Notes: generated from the letters alone by a model not told the origin. Shown: positions 18,288 to 27,944, counted from the first letter of the stretch. The stretch is 64,000 nucleotides of DNA from Rhodobacteraceae bacterium HLUCCO07 (GCA_001314705.1 LJSU01000019.1:248001-312000), one strand, 5' to 3'. Numbers and translations: made by a program.

Positions 18288-19699
18288 AGCCGGTCCCCGA
18301 TCAGGAATTCCGCCGCCCGGTCGAGACGGATATGCGGCGGACCGTCGCCGGGCCTGAGGCTGAGCGGTGCGGGCGCGAACCGCATCACCGAGTAATCGGC
18401 ATCGAGCCATGTCTGTGCCCCTTCCCGCGCCGGCGCCAGAAGCCGCGCCGGGTCTTCGGGCAAGTCACCTGCAAAGAATGCCGCCTGCCGGCCGGTGTCG
18501 AGCCGCCGCCCCCGCACGCAATCGAGCGCGTGCCCATCATGGGTGCGGGTTTCCTCGACCGTGGCGCGCAACGCGGCGATGGACATGGCGCGGGTCTCGG
18601 CCCCCGCGAAATCGGCGCGGTCCGCCGCCTCGCGCAGCATCGCCTGCATGATCGCGGTCAGGCGGGGGTGCTGGGCATGGTGCAGGTGATCGGCCTTGGT
18701 CGCCGCAAAGAGAATGCGTTCGACCCGCCGTCCCATCAAGAGGCGACTGAGAAGCGCATTGCGGCCGGGGCGAAAGGCACCGAGGATCTCGGCCATCGCC
18801 CGGCGCATGTCATCGACCGATTGCGGCCCCTTGTGGATCGCGCCCAGCGCGTCGACCAGCACCACCTGCCGGTCGATCCGGGCGAAATGATCGCGAAAGA
18901 AGGGTTTGACCACGCGCGCCTTGTAGGCGTCGAACCGCCGCTCGAAGGCACGCCAGAGGCTGCCGCGCGCGGGGCGTTCGGCGCGCGGCATGGGCGCGAA
19001 TGTCAGCGCCGGACTGCCAGCAAGATCACCGGGCAGAAGGAACCGCCCGGGCGTGCAGTCATGAAACCCCGCATCGCGCGCGGCGGTGAGATAGCCGGTA
19101 TAGGCACGGGCCAGCGCCTGCGCCTGTCCCTCGTCCAGCGGGGCGGTGGCATCGGTGGCATGGGCCTGTGCGAGGAATTCCTCCGCCTCTGCGCGCCCCT
19201 CGATCCGGTCGAGCACCCCGGCGGACCACTCGGCATAGCCCTTGTCGAGCAGCGCGAGGTCGAGCAGCCATTCGCCCGGGTAATCGACGATATCGAGATG
19301 CACGGTGCGCGGCCCGGAAAGCCCCGACAAGAGCCCCGCGGGCTGGACCCTGAGCGACAGGCGCAACTCGGATATGGCGCGGGTGCTTTCGGGCCAGTGC
19401 GGATCGGGTCCGGTGAGGGCCGCGAGATGAGATTCGTAATCGAAGCGCGGCACGGTATCGTCGGGCTGGGGTTGCAGGAACGCGGCGCGAATACGGCCCT
19501 GCGCCTGCGCCGAAAGGCCCGGCATACGCCCGCGGTCCATCAGGTTGGCGATGAGCGATGTGATGAACACGGTCTTGCCCGCGCGGGCCAGGCCGGTCAC
19601 GCCAAGGCGGATCACCGGCTCGAAGAATGCCTCGGAAACCGCGCCGCCCACCGTTTCGACCCGGCGCGCGATCCCGTCTGCCAGCGATGTAATGACCAC
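18284..19699 (-). CDS. YcjX family P-loop GTPase-like protein
   Basis: 471 residues, the full length of the YcjX (DUF463) family. The P-loop is GLARAGKT at 36-43, and the segment [14 protein letters not shown] may serve as a G3-like motif. E. coli YcjX belongs to the phage-shock regulon; the family resembles small GTPases, and its cellular job is not established. It is the first gene of the three-gene unit, diverging from truA over 125 bases. Confidence 0.9.
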   Translation of the reverse strand: MVITSLADGIARRVETVGGAVSEAFFEPVIRLGVTGLARAGKTVFITSLIANLMDRGRMPGLSAQAQGRIRAAFLQPQPDDTVPRFDYESHLAALTGPDPHWPESTRAISELRLSLRVQPAGLLSGLSGPRTVHLDIVDYPGEWLLDLALLDKGYAEWSAGVLDRIEGRAEAEEFLAQAHATDATAPLDEGQAQALARAYTGYLTAARDAGFHDCTPGRFLLPGDLAGSPALTFAPMPRAERPARGSLWRAFERRFDAYKARVVKPFFRDHFARIDRQVVLVDALGAIHKGPQSVDDMRRAMAEILGAFRPGRNALLSRLLMGRRVERILFAATKADHLHHAQHPRLTAIMQAMLREAADRADFAGAETRAMSIAALRATVEETRTHDGHALDCVRGRRLDTGRQAAFFAGDLPEDPARLLAPAREGAQTWLDADYSVMRFAPAPLSLRPGDGPPHIRLDRAAEFLIGDRL

Positions 19700-19824
19700 G
19701 TGGGCGCCCCTTTGTCCTGCCTCGGGCCAAGGATAACCGCCGCCCGGCCCGCTTGCTAGGGGGCAGACACCGGCACGGTTTTTCCAGCCCTTGCCGCACG
19801 TGCGCGCCGCCGCTATGGGAAAGC

Positions 19825-20595
19825 ATGCCCAGATACGCGCTCAGGATCGAATATCACGGCGGCCCCTTTGCCGGCTGGCAGCGACAGGCCGACCAGCCAT
19901 CGGTGCAGGGCGCGGTCGAGGCTGCGCTGGCCCGGCTCGAGCCGCGCGCGCACAGCATCGCCGCCGCGGGGCGCACCGATGCGGGGGTGCACGCGCTGGC
20001 GCAGGTGGCGCATTGCGATCTCGGCAAGGACTGGGCACCGTTCCGCCTCGCCGAAGCGTTGAATTACCATCTCAAGCCGCATCCGGTGGCGATCATCGCC
20101 GCCGCCCGGGTCGCGGAGGACTGGCACGCACGGTTCTCGGCGGTGGAACGGCGATACCTGTTCCGGCTGCTGGTGCGGCGTGCGCCGGCGACCCATGACA
20201 GGGGGCTGGTCTGGCAGGTGCGCCAGGCGTTGGACATCGACGCGATGCGGGCGGGCGCCGCGCACCTGGTCGGGCGGCACGATTTCACCACCTTCCGCGC
20301 GGTCCAGTGCCAGGCGGCCAGCCCCGTCAAGACGCTCGACGCGATCACCATCGAAGAGCGCGATCGCGCCAATGGCGTGGAATACCGGTTCCACCTGCGC
20401 GCGCGATCCTTTCTGCACAACCAGGTCCGCTCGATCGTCGGCACGCTGGAGCGCGTGGGCGCGGGGGCATGGGCGCCCGACGACGTGGGCAACGCCCTCG
20501 CGGCCCGGGATCGCGCCGCGTGCGGGCCGGTCTGTCCGCCCGACGGGCTCTACCTCGCCGGGGTGGGTTATCCCGACGATCCGTTCGCAGATTGA
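19825..20595 (+). CDS. truA: tRNA pseudouridine(38-40) synthase TruA
   Basis: Converts uridines 38-40 of the tRNA anticodon arm to pseudouridine. The 256 residues begin [19 protein letters not shown]. The catalytic aspartate is Asp52 in GRTDAGVHA, and the second-half motif FLHNQVRS is near 198. I chose the ATG at 19825 because homologues begin with this strand; an upstream in-frame ATG at 19753 would add unconserved residues. It converges on the lrp-type gene 37 bases away. Confidence 0.95.
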   Translation: MPRYALRIEYHGGPFAGWQRQADQPSVQGAVEAALARLEPRAHSIAAAGRTDAGVHALAQVAHCDLGKDWAPFRLAEALNYHLKPHPVAIIAAARVAEDWHARFSAVERRYLFRLLVRRAPATHDRGLVWQVRQALDIDAMRAGAAHLVGRHDFTTFRAVQCQAASPVKTLDAITIEERDRANGVEYRFHLRARSFLHNQVRSIVGTLERVGAGAWAPDDVGNALAARDRAACGPVCPPDGLYLAGVGYPDDPFAD

Positions 20596-20632
20596 GAGGT
20601 CAGGAGCGAGGCCGGCCCCCGGGACCGGCAAT

Positions 20633-21133
20633 TCAGGCTGAGCGCGAAAGGCGATCCTCGAGCACCTCGAAAGGCACGCCCGGCTCATCCTTGGCGCCGC
20701 GGATCACCAGCGAGGTTTTCACGCTGGCCACGTTCTCGGCGGCAGTCAGCTCCTCGGTCAGGAAACTTTGGAAGGTCGAGAGATCGGGCGCCACGCATTT
20801 GAGGATGAAATCCACCTCTCCGTTGAGCATGTGACACTCGCGCACAAGGGGCCATGCACGGCAGCGCGCTTCGAACCGGCTCAGGTCCGCCTCGGCCTGG
20901 CTTTGCAGACCGACCATGGCAAAGACCTGCACCTCGAACCCCAGTTCGCGCGGATCGACCTTGGCGTGATAGCCGCGAATGAAGCCTTGTTCTTCGAGGG
21001 TGCGCACCCGGCGCAGGCAGGGAGGGGCGGATATGCCGATCCGCTTGGCGAGTTCGACGTTGGTCATGCGGCCATCCGCCTGAAGCTCGGCAAGGATCTT
21101 GCGGTCGATGGGATCAAGACGCGGGCTTGGCAT
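20633..21133 (-). CDS. Lrp/AsnC family transcriptional regulator
   Basis: 166 residues: an N-terminal winged helix-turn-helix ([13 protein letters not shown], then [19 protein letters not shown], about 6-50) and a C-terminal RAM (ACT-like) effector domain. Such proteins form octamers and usually respond to amino acids and regulate themselves. It diverges from trxB across 199 bases that include a perfect 10-bp inverted repeat (21153-21162 and 21204-21213), a good operator candidate. The effector is unknown. Confidence 0.92.
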   Translation of the reverse strand: MPSPRLDPIDRKILAELQADGRMTNVELAKRIGISAPPCLRRVRTLEEQGFIRGYHAKVDPRELGFEVQVFAMVGLQSQAEADLSRFEARCRAWPLVRECHMLNGEVDFILKCVAPDLSTFQSFLTEELTAAENVASVKTSLVIRGAKDEPGVPFEVLEDRLSRSA

Positions 21134-21152
21134 GGCAGGGTATCTCCGATGG

Positions 21153-21213
21153 AATTGCGGATGTTATAGCACCCCCCGTCGCACACGCAATAATGTTTCG
21201 CAAATCCGCAATT
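21153..21213. promoter_or_regulatory. inverted-repeat operator candidate, lrp/trxB divergent region
   Basis: AATTGCGGAT at 21153-21162 is exactly mirrored by ATCCGCAATT at 21204-21213, with centres 51 bases apart (close to five helical turns). Additional GCAA tracts lie between them. The first arm is only 20 bases before the regulator ATG. This fits an autoregulatory site for the AsnC-type protein. Confidence 0.55.
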
Positions 21214-21332
21214 TCCTTAGCGCGCACCGTGATCCAAGCCTGTCCTTCAGTCATTTTCCAACCGGGGCTTTCCTGTTCCCGGAGGCTTGGTTATATCGCG
21301 TTCATCGAATGCAAACCGGGCCGGGGGTGAAC

Positions 21333-22277
21333 ATGGCTGAGACACGACATACACGGGTTCTGATCATCGGGTCTGGTCCGGCGGGGTACACCGCCGGCGT
21401 CTATGCCAGCCGGGCGATGCTGGATCCGATACTGGTGCAGGGCATCGAGCCGGGCGGGCAGTTGACCACCACCACCGAGGTCGAGAACTGGCCGGGCGAC
21501 ACCGAAGTGCAGGGCCCGGAACTGATGGTGCGGATGGAAGCCCATGCCAAGGCGATGGGATGTGAAATCATCGGGGACATCATCACCGATCTCGACCTGT
21601 CGGAGCGCCCATTTACCGCCAAAGGCGACAGCGGCACCACCTATACCGCCGACGCGGTGATCCTTGCCACCGGGGCGCGGGCGAAATGGCTGGGCCTTGA
21701 AAGCGAAGAGGCGTTCAAGGGGTTCGGCGTCTCGGCCTGTGCGACCTGCGACGGCTTCTTTTATCGCGGGCAGGAGATCGTCGTGATCGGCGGCGGCAAC
21801 ACGGCGGTGGAAGAGGCGCTTTTCCTGACCAATTTCGCCTCCAAGGTCACGCTGGTTCATCGCCGCGACGAATTGCGCGCGGAAAAGATCCTGCAGGACC
21901 GGCTCCTCAAGCACCCGAAGATCGAGCCCCTGTGGTTTCACACGCTTGACGAAGTGGTGGGCAGCGACGATCCAAAGGGCGTCGAGGGCGTGCGCGTCAA
22001 GCATGTCGAAACCGGCGAAATCACCGAGATCCCCTGCAAGGGCGTGTTCATCGCCATCGGCCACGCGCCGGCGAGCGAGTTGGTCAAGGACCAGCTTGAA
22101 ACCCACATGGGCGGTTACGTGAAGGTCGAAGCCGGCTCTACCCGGACCTCGATTCCCGGCGTGTTCGCGGCGGGCGACCTGACCGACCATATCTATCGGC
22201 AAGCGGTCACCAGCGCGGGAATGGGATGCATGGCGGCACTCGATGCCGAAAAATTCTTCGCCGAACAGGACGACTGA
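21333..22277 (+). CDS. trxB: thioredoxin reductase
   Basis: NADPH-dependent FAD enzyme that reduces thioredoxin. The 314 residues start [10 protein letters not shown] and show the FAD loop GSGPAGY (13-19), the redox-active CATC at 136-139, an NADPH loop [10 protein letters not shown] and the C-terminal FAD motif [10 protein letters not shown]. The ATG at 21333 follows GGGGGTGAA. A hairpin follows the stop. It shares its upstream region with the Lrp/AsnC regulator. Confidence 0.95.
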   Translation: MAETRHTRVLIIGSGPAGYTAGVYASRAMLDPILVQGIEPGGQLTTTTEVENWPGDTEVQGPELMVRMEAHAKAMGCEIIGDIITDLDLSERPFTAKGDSGTTYTADAVILATGARAKWLGLESEEAFKGFGVSACATCDGFFYRGQEIVVIGGGNTAVEEALFLTNFASKVTLVHRRDELRAEKILQDRLLKHPKIEPLWFHTLDEVVGSDDPKGVEGVRVKHVETGEITEIPCKGVFIAIGHAPASELVKDQLETHMGGYVKVEAGSTRTSIPGVFAAGDLTDHIYRQAVTSAGMGCMAALDAEKFFAEQDD

Positions 22278-22300
22278 GTCGGCGCCGAGACAAACGCACC

Positions 22301-22328
22301 GACGCCCGCACCGAAAGGCGCGGGCGTC
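22301..22328 (+). terminator. hairpin after trxB
   Basis: GACGCCCGC (22301-22309) pairs with GCGGGCGTC (22320-22328). An inner CC-GAAA-GG extends the stem after one mismatch. The downstream T-run is weak (ttgcgtt), so termination efficiency is uncertain. Confidence 0.6.
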
Positions 22329-22446
22329 TTGCGTTGCGGATGGGCCACGTCGGCAGATTTCTCCCGCTCTGCGCCTTATATCGCTTGGCTATCCGCACCG
22401 TGCATGAGATGCGTTCAATCGTGAACACACTTTTGGACCAACCGCG

Positions 22447-24522
22447 ATGATTGCCCCGGACGCGAAACCCGGCCTGGCCGAGGAAGACCAACTCTTCCGG
22501 CTTTTGCGGCAGCTCGACCTGGCGCCGGATGCATCGCAGCGCGACATCGCAGCGGCGCTGGGGATTTCGCTTGGGCGACTGAATGCACAACTGCGTTCCG
22601 CCGCCGCCGCGGGCCTGATCACGATCAGCGAACGGCCCGGCCCGGACCGGCGACAGCGGTTTGCCTACGCGCTGACCGGGCGCGGCGGGGCCGAGAAGAA
22701 CCGGCTGGCCGATCGGTTCCTGGCGCGGAAATTCGCGGAATATGATGCGCTTCACGCTGAATTGACCGGAACCACGAGTGGCCTTTCTCCTCTCAAATAC
22801 AGGACCAGACTCATGCAGAACAACCTTGCGCCAATCCCCGAACTCTACGTGTCTTATGAAAGTGCGCAGAAGCTCAAGTCCGAAGCGGGCGACCTCGTTA
22901 GCCACGACCTGACCCTGCGCCAGATCTGCGATCTCGAGCTTCTGATGAATGGCGGGTTCAACCCGCTCAAGGGGTTCCTTGGCCAGGATGATTACGATCG
23001 CGTCGTAAAGGAAATGCGCCTTGCCGACGGGACGCTCTGGCCGATGCCGATCACGCTGGACGTGAGCGAGGATTTCGCCGCGAGCATCGAACTGGGCCAG
23101 GACATCGCGCTGCGCGACCAGGAAGGCGTGATCCTCGCGACGATGACCGTGACCGATCGCTGGACACCCGACAAGTCGCGCGAGGCCGCAAAGGTGTTCG
23201 GCGCCGATGACATGGCACACCCCGCGGTGAACTACCTGCACAACGTGGCGGGCAAGGTCTATCTGGGCGGGCCGGTCACGGGTATCCAGCAGCCGGTGCA
23301 CTATGACTTCCGCGGCAGGCGCGACACGCCCAACGAGCTGCGCGCGCTGTTTCGCAAGCTGGGCTGGCGCCGGGTCGTGGCGTTCCAGACCCGCAATCCG
23401 CTGCACCGCGCGCATCAGGAACTGACCTTTCGTGCCGCCAAGGAGGCACAGGCCAACCTGCTCATTCATCCGGTCGTGGGCATGACCAAGCCGGGCGATG
23501 TGGACCACTTCACCCGGGTGCGCTGCTACGAGGCGGTGCTGGACAAGTATCCCGGTTCGACCACCACGATGAGCCTTTTGAACCTCGCCATGCGGATGGC
23601 CGGCCCGCGCGAGGCCGTCTGGCACGGCCTGATACGCAAGAACCACGGCTGCACCCATTTCATCGTCGGCCGCGATCATGCCGGACCGGGCAAGAACAGC
23701 GCGGGCGAGGATTTCTACGGACCCTACGAAGCCCAGGACCTCTTTCGCAAGTACCAGGACGAGATCGGGATCGAGATGGTCGATTTCAAACACATGGTCT
23801 ATGTGCAGGAGCGCGCGCAATACGAGGCGATCGACGAGATCGAGGACAAGGACAACGTGACCATCCTCAACATCTCGGGCACCGAGTTGCGCCGGCGTCT
23901 GCGCGAGGGTCTGGAGATTCCGGACTGGTTCTCGTTTTCCGAGGTGGTCGAGGAATTGCGCCGCCGCTTCCCGCCCCGCTCGCAGCAGGGATTCACCGTG
24001 TTCTTCACGGGGTTCTCCGGCTCGGGAAAATCGACCATCGCCAATGCGTTGATGGTCAAGCTGATGGAAATGGGCGACCGGCCGGTGACGCTTCTGGATG
24101 GCGATATCGTGCGCAAGAACCTGTCGTCGGAACTTGGCTTCTCCAAGGAACATCGCGACCTGAACATCCGCCGCATCGGCTATGTCGCGAGCGAAATCAC
24201 CAAGAATGGCGGTATCGCGATCTGTGCGCCGATCGCGCCCTATGCCACCACGCGGCGCGCGGTGCGCGAGGAGATCGAGCAGTATGGCGCCTTCATCGAG
24301 GTGCATGTCGCCACGTCGATCGAGGAATGCGAACGCCGCGACCGCAAGGGTCTTTACCGGCTCGCTCGGGAAGGGAAGATCAAGGAATTCACCGGGATTT
24401 CAGACCCCTATGACGTTCCGGAAGATCCCGAACTGCGGGTCGAGACCGAGAATGTCGAGGTGGACAACTGTGCCCACCAGGTGATTCTGAAACTCGAATC
24501 GATGGGCCTCATTGCCGGTTAG
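22447..24522 (+). CDS. winged-helix domain in frame with bifunctional ATP sulfurylase/APS kinase
   Basis: Activates sulfate: ATP sulfurylase makes APS, and APS kinase makes PAPS. The frame is 691 codons. Residues 1-105 resemble the MarR-type EPS-associated regulators (QRDIAAALGISLGRLNAQL helix-turn-helix, then a wing). About 17 linker residues lead to Met123 (22813), where the usual 569-residue Sat/ApsK begins. Motifs are RNPLHRAH and VGRDHAGPG for the sulfurylase and the P-loop GFSGSGKST at about 400 of the short form. No stop separates the parts. AGGA before 22813 could allow separate initiation, so the product may be a fusion, the short enzyme, or both. Confidence 0.85.
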   Translation: MIAPDAKPGLAEEDQLFRLLRQLDLAPDASQRDIAAALGISLGRLNAQLRSAAAAGLITISERPGPDRRQRFAYALTGRGGAEKNRLADRFLARKFAEYDALHAELTGTTSGLSPLKYRTRLMQNNLAPIPELYVSYESAQKLKSEAGDLVSHDLTLRQICDLELLMNGGFNPLKGFLGQDDYDRVVKEMRLADGTLWPMPITLDVSEDFAASIELGQDIALRDQEGVILATMTVTDRWTPDKSREAAKVFGADDMAHPAVNYLHNVAGKVYLGGPVTGIQQPVHYDFRGRRDTPNELRALFRKLGWRRVVAFQTRNPLHRAHQELTFRAAKEAQANLLIHPVVGMTKPGDVDHFTRVRCYEAVLDKYPGSTTTMSLLNLAMRMAGPREAVWHGLIRKNHGCTHFIVGRDHAGPGKNSAGEDFYGPYEAQDLFRKYQDEIGIEMVDFKHMVYVQERAQYEAIDEIEDKDNVTILNISGTELRRRLREGLEIPDWFSFSEVVEELRRRFPPRSQQGFTVFFTGFSGSGKSTIANALMVKLMEMGDRPVTLLDGDIVRKNLSSELGFSKEHRDLNIRRIGYVASEITKNGGIAICAPIAPYATTRRAVREEIEQYGAFIEVHVATSIEECERRDRKGLYRLAREGKIKEFTGISDPYDVPEDPELRVETENVEVDNCAHQVILKLESMGLIAG

Positions 24523-24553
24523 GGGCTTGGGCAGGTGACGCCGAACCTGGCGT

Positions 24554-24600
24554 ATCGCCAATGTCTTGAGTGCGCAAAGCGCGATCACGGCATTGGCGAT
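24554..24600. terminator. nested hairpin between convergent sat/apsK and ychF
   Basis: ATCGCCAATG (24554-24563) is perfectly mirrored by CATTGGCGAT (24591-24600). The loop contains a second small hairpin, GCGC-AAA-GCGC. It is placed 31 bases after the sat stop and before the ychF end, as expected for a bidirectional terminator. The T-run is weak. Confidence 0.6.
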
Positions 24601-24630
24601 TCAGCCTTTGTTCACACATCCTGACAAAGG

Positions 24631-24652
24631 GTTAACCGCAACGCGCGGTCGA
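24631..24652. repeat. single-ended relative of the GTTAAC repeat
   Basis: GTTAAC at 24631-24636 preceded by aaagg and followed by CGCAACGCGCGGT, then the ychF stop codon. This reproduces one boundary of the 108-bp family without a core or a second GTTAAC. It may be a remnant or a solo end. Confidence 0.5.
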
Positions 24653-25750
24653 TCAGGCATTGAACAGGAAGTGCAGGACATCGCCGTCCTTGACCTCGTA
24701 AGCCTTTCCTTCGACACGCATTTTTCCCGCTTCCTTCGCCCCCTGTTCGCCACCGCAGGCGACGAAATCGTCATAAGCGATGGTTTCGGCGCGGATGAAG
24801 CCGCGTTCGAAGTCGCCGTGGATGACGCCGGCGGCCTGCGGGGCCAGCGTGCCGCGGCGGATCGTCCAGGCGCGGGCCTCTTTCGGGCCAACGGTAAAAT
24901 AGGTCTCGAGGTTCAACAATTCGTAACCGGCCCGAATGAGCCGGTCGAGGCCGGGCTCGGCGAGGCCCATCTCTTCGAGAAACATCTCCGCCTCCTCGGC
25001 GTCGAGCTGGGCGATCTCCTCCTCGATCCGCGCGGAAATCACGACAGATGCATTGCCCTGCGCCTCGGCCATTTCGGCCACGGCGCGGGAATGGGCGTTG
25101 CCGTTCGCGGCCTCGTCCTCGGCCACGTTGCAGACATAGAGCACCGGCTTCGTGGTCAGGAGCTGGAGCATCTTCCAGGCCTTCGCATCCTCGGGATCGA
25201 CCGCGACGGTGCGCGCGGGCTTGCCCTCTTCCAACGCGGCAAGCGCCTGTTTCAAAAGGCGTTCCTGCTGCACCGCCTCCTTGTCGCCGCCCTTGAGCTT
25301 GCGCTGGAGGTTGGCGCGGCGTTTCTCGATGCTGTCGATATCGGCGAGCATCAGCTCGGTCTCGATCGTCTCGGCATCGGCGACCGGATCGACCCGTCCC
25401 TCGACATGGGTGACGTCGCCATCCTCGAAACAGCGCAGCACATGCGCGATGGCGTCTACCTCGCGGATATTGGCGAGAAACTGGTTGCCCAGCCCCTCGC
25501 CCCTGGAGGCGCCCTTGACGAGGCCGGCGATGTCGACGAAGGTCATGCGGGTGGGGATGGTTTGCCGCGACCTGGCGATCTCGGCCAGTTTTTCAAGCCG
25601 CGCGTCGGGCACGGCGACCTCGCCCACGTTGGGTTCGATCGTGCAGAACGGGAAATTCGCCGCCTGCGCCGCGGCGGTTCTTGTCAAGGCATTGAAAAGC
25701 GTGGATTTTCCCACGTTCGGCAAACCCACGATACCCATCTTGAAACCCAT
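24653..25750 (-). CDS. ychF: redox-regulated ATPase YchF (Obg-like)
   Basis: 365-residue member of the Obg/YchF P-loop family, which prefers ATP, binds ribosomes and has been linked to oxidative-stress control. G1 is GLPNVGKST near residues 9-17, G3 is [10 protein letters not shown], and the C-terminal TGS-like domain ends [12 protein letters not shown] through LFNA. I chose the ATG complementing 25748-25750 (MGFKMGIVG), the usual start; 13 extra upstream codons are not conserved. The gene ends beside a GTTAAC repeat end. Confidence 0.95.
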   Translation of the reverse strand: MGFKMGIVGLPNVGKSTLFNALTRTAAAQAANFPFCTIEPNVGEVAVPDARLEKLAEIARSRQTIPTRMTFVDIAGLVKGASRGEGLGNQFLANIREVDAIAHVLRCFEDGDVTHVEGRVDPVADAETIETELMLADIDSIEKRRANLQRKLKGGDKEAVQQERLLKQALAALEEGKPARTVAVDPEDAKAWKMLQLLTTKPVLYVCNVAEDEAANGNAHSRAVAEMAEAQGNASVVISARIEEEIAQLDAEEAEMFLEEMGLAEPGLDRLIRAGYELLNLETYFTVGPKEARAWTIRRGTLAPQAAGVIHGDFERGFIRAETIAYDDFVACGGEQGAKEAGKMRVEGKAYEVKDGDVLHFLFNA

Positions 25751-25832
25751 CTGACGCCCCTTTTCCTGCCAGCGTTGCGCGCGGCGCATCTAGGGGCCGG
25801 GGGGGTGCGGGGTCAACCCCTGCGAGGCAAGG

Positions 25833-25942
25833 GTTAACACCGCTTTCGGCGTGAATTCGGGGGGGGTGACATCCGGCTGCCACCCGGCTGCCACCCGGCT
25901 GCCGGGCAAACCGTCACGCCCCCCTGCCCCACGCTGGTTAAC
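25833..25942 (+). repeat. GTTAAC-bounded 110-bp intergenic repeat, copy C
   Basis: GTTAAC at 25833-25838 and 25937-25942. The core has a G-run followed by TGACAT, then three perfect tandem units beginning CCGGCTGCC at 25873, 25884 and 25895 (11-base period), and GGGCAAA. It lies in the divergent region between ychF and the DUF1737 gene, so it is not restricted to 3' ends. It is the clearest copy. Confidence 0.8.
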
Positions 25943-26058
25943 GCAACGCTCGATTGACCGGATCCGCGCTTGCCATATACTCGCCCGCACGGGGGAGAAG
26001 GACGGGTCGGTCGGACAGCAAGACGCGCAGGCCGGACCCGCGCAAGGGAGGAAGTGCC

Positions 26059-26250
26059 GTGAGCGAGATCGTCGAGTACCGGATCATTTCCGCGATCTAC
26101 ACCAGGGCGGACGCGGACGAGCTTCACGACAAGTTGTCGAACCAGGTGAACGAATTCATCGAGTTGGGATGGCAACCGCACGGGTCGATCTCGTCTGTCG
26201 TGCTGGAGAACGCGATCATCGTGATGCAGCCCATCGTCAGGAAACGGTGA
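26059..26250 (+). CDS. DUF1737 small protein
   Basis: 63 residues from a GTG start, which has an excellent AGGGAGGAAG ribosome-binding site 6 bases upstream; an upstream ATG at 25954 lacks one. The protein (SEIVEYRIISAIYT ... LGWQPHGSI) is a compact alpha/beta domain of the DUF1737 type with a conserved GWxPxG-like turn. The function is unknown. It is monocistronic between repeat copy C and trpA. Confidence 0.8.
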   Translation: MSEIVEYRIISAIYTRADADELHDKLSNQVNEFIELGWQPHGSISSVVLENAIIVMQPIVRKR

Positions 26251-26526
26251 CGGGAGAACGGGGGACCTGCTGTTACAACCCTTGCCTCACTGCAAAAGGC
26301 CGTCAGGGCGTGCTGCGGCGAAATGGTTTTGGCGGAGGCCGGTCAGAGGGCATGCGCCCGCCAGGGTGGACGAGCACATGCCCGGGCCACGAGCGGCCCG
26401 GGCGGAATGCACTCGATCGAATGCAACCTCAGCCAGCCGAATTCCGCCCGACGCAATCGTGATTGATTTCCCCGTCGATTTTCTGCAAACCGCCCGGAAC
26501 GGACAGCATCCCCGGGGAGAGCCAGC
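26251..26526 (+). promoter_or_regulatory. trpA upstream region with strong inverted repeat
   Basis: A 276-base gap before trpA. It contains a perfect 9-bp inverted repeat, GCCCGGGCC (26380-26388) and GGCCCGGGC (26395-26403), loop ACGAGC, with no T-run after it. It could end the DUF1737 transcript or act in the trpA leader. I found no leader peptide with tandem Trp codons, so classical attenuation is not supported. Confidence 0.4.
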
Positions 26527-27318
26527 ATGACACGGATCGACGCCACATTCGCCAAGCTCAGGGCGGAAGGAAAGAAAGCCTTCGTGGCCTACGTGATGGC
26601 GGGCGATCCCGATTACGACACCTCGCTGGAGATCGTGAAGGGACTGCCGGGCGCGGGGGTGGACATCATCGAGCTCGGCCAGCCCTTTACCGACCCGATG
26701 GCGGATGGCCCGACGATCCAGGCCGCGGGGCAGCGGGCGCTGGCGGGCGGCATGACCCTGCAAAAGACGCTCGACATGGCGCGGACCTTTCGCGAGACCG
26801 ACACCGAGACACCGATCGTGATGATGGGGTATTACAACCCGATCTATTCGCGCGGGGTCGCGCGGTTCCTTTCCGATGCCAGGGAGGCCGGAATCGACGG
26901 GCTGATCATCGTGGACCTGCCGCCCGAGGAAGACGAGGAATTGTGCATCCCGGCGCAGGAGGCGGGGCTCAACTTCATCCGGCTGGCAACGCCGACCACC
27001 GATGACAAGCGCCTGCCGCGGGTGATGCAGAACACCTCGGGATTCGTCTATTACGTCTCGATCACCGGCATCACCGGGTCGGCACAGGCCGAGGCGGGCG
27101 ACGTGGCCCCCGAGGTGGCGCGGATCAAGGCGGCGGGGAACCTGCCCGTGGTGGTGGGGTTCGGCATCACCACGCCCGAGGCGGCGGCGCGGATCGCCGG
27201 GGTGGCCGACGGGGCCGTGGTGGGCAGCGCCATCGTGAGCCGGATCGCACAGGGCGACACGCCCGCCGAAGTGCTGGAGTTCGTGCGGACGCTCGCCGAG
27301 GGCGCGCATTCCGCCTGA
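26527..27318 (+). CDS. trpA: tryptophan synthase alpha subunit
   Basis: Cleaves indole-3-glycerol phosphate to indole, which passes to TrpB. The 263-residue TIM barrel has both catalytic residues at the canonical numbers, Glu49 (IIELGQPF) and Asp60 (DPMADGP). The phosphate loop is [10 protein letters not shown], followed by [11 protein letters not shown] near 225. GGGGAGAGCC precedes the ATG. trpB and trpF are not next to it here, so trpA stands apart from the rest of the pathway. Confidence 0.95.
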   Translation: MTRIDATFAKLRAEGKKAFVAYVMAGDPDYDTSLEIVKGLPGAGVDIIELGQPFTDPMADGPTIQAAGQRALAGGMTLQKTLDMARTFRETDTETPIVMMGYYNPIYSRGVARFLSDAREAGIDGLIIVDLPPEEDEELCIPAQEAGLNFIRLATPTTDDKRLPRVMQNTSGFVYYVSITGITGSAQAEAGDVAPEVARIKAAGNLPVVVGFGITTPEAAARIAGVADGAVVGSAIVSRIAQGDTPAEVLEFVRTLAEGAHSA

Positions 27319-27332
27319 GCGGGGTCCGACCA

Positions 27333-27373
27333 CGATATCTGCCCATTGGATGACCTGAACAGGCCAGATATCG
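27333..27373. other. 9-bp inverted repeat downstream of trpA
   Basis: CGATATCTG at 27333-27341 is mirrored by CAGATATCG at 27365-27373 with a 23-base spacer. Each arm contains the palindrome GATATC. There is no T-run. It could be a terminator stem for trpA or an operator for the Nudix gene 95 bases further on. Confidence 0.45.
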
Positions 27374-27467
27374 GCGGCTGAAAGGTTGACGCTGCGGTAA
27401 TTTCTGGAAAGCCTCGGGCAAAGCGGTTAGGATGACGGCGAGGCAACGAAGCATGGGACAGCGCAGG

Positions 27468-27944
27468 ATGACGCTGCAGAACACGAGACAGCTTCCCTTG
27501 AGGATCAATGCGTCGCACAAGAGCGATGTGCGCACGCAGTTCGCGGCGCTGTGCTACCGCGTGAACAACGGCAAGCCCGAGATCCTGCTGATCACGAGCC
27601 GCGGCCGCAAGAGATGGATCGTGCCCAAGGGGTGGCCGATGCACGGGGTCACCCCCGGGACCGCCGCCTTGCAGGAAGCCTGGGAAGAGGCGGGGGTTCA
27701 GGGCAAGGCGGTCGAGCATTGCCTCGGGGTCTATTCCTATCCCAAGGAGTTCGACGACGGCACCATCGTGTCCTGTGTCGCCATGGTCTATCCCGTGCGG
27801 GTCAAGGCGCTGGCGCATGATTTTCCCGAGGCCGGGCAGCGGCAGCGCAAGTGGTTCTCGCCCAAGAAGGCCGCCGCCAAGGTGAGCGAGCCGGAGCTCG
27901 GGCATATCCTGCGCAGCTTCGACCACAGGTTGTTGAAGCCCTGA
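27468..27944 (+). CDS. Nudix hydrolase (DIPP-like)
   Basis: 158 residues, with the conserved stretch DVRTQFAALCYR, then PKGWPM and a Nudix box ending QEAWEEAGV. The two metal-binding glutamates (EE) are present; the box arginine is replaced by Gln. Similar alphaproteobacterial proteins are annotated as diphosphoinositol-polyphosphate or NUDIX phosphohydrolases; the substrate is unknown. Three in-frame ATGs exist (27432, 27453, 27468). I chose the last (MTLQNTRQL) because homologues begin near there, but the ribosome-binding site does not decide it. Confidence 0.82.
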   Translation: MTLQNTRQLPLRINASHKSDVRTQFAALCYRVNNGKPEILLITSRGRKRWIVPKGWPMHGVTPGTAALQEAWEEAGVQGKAVEHCLGVYSYPKEFDDGTIVSCVAMVYPVRVKALAHDFPEAGQRQRKWFSPKKAAAKVSEPELGHILRSFDHRLLKP

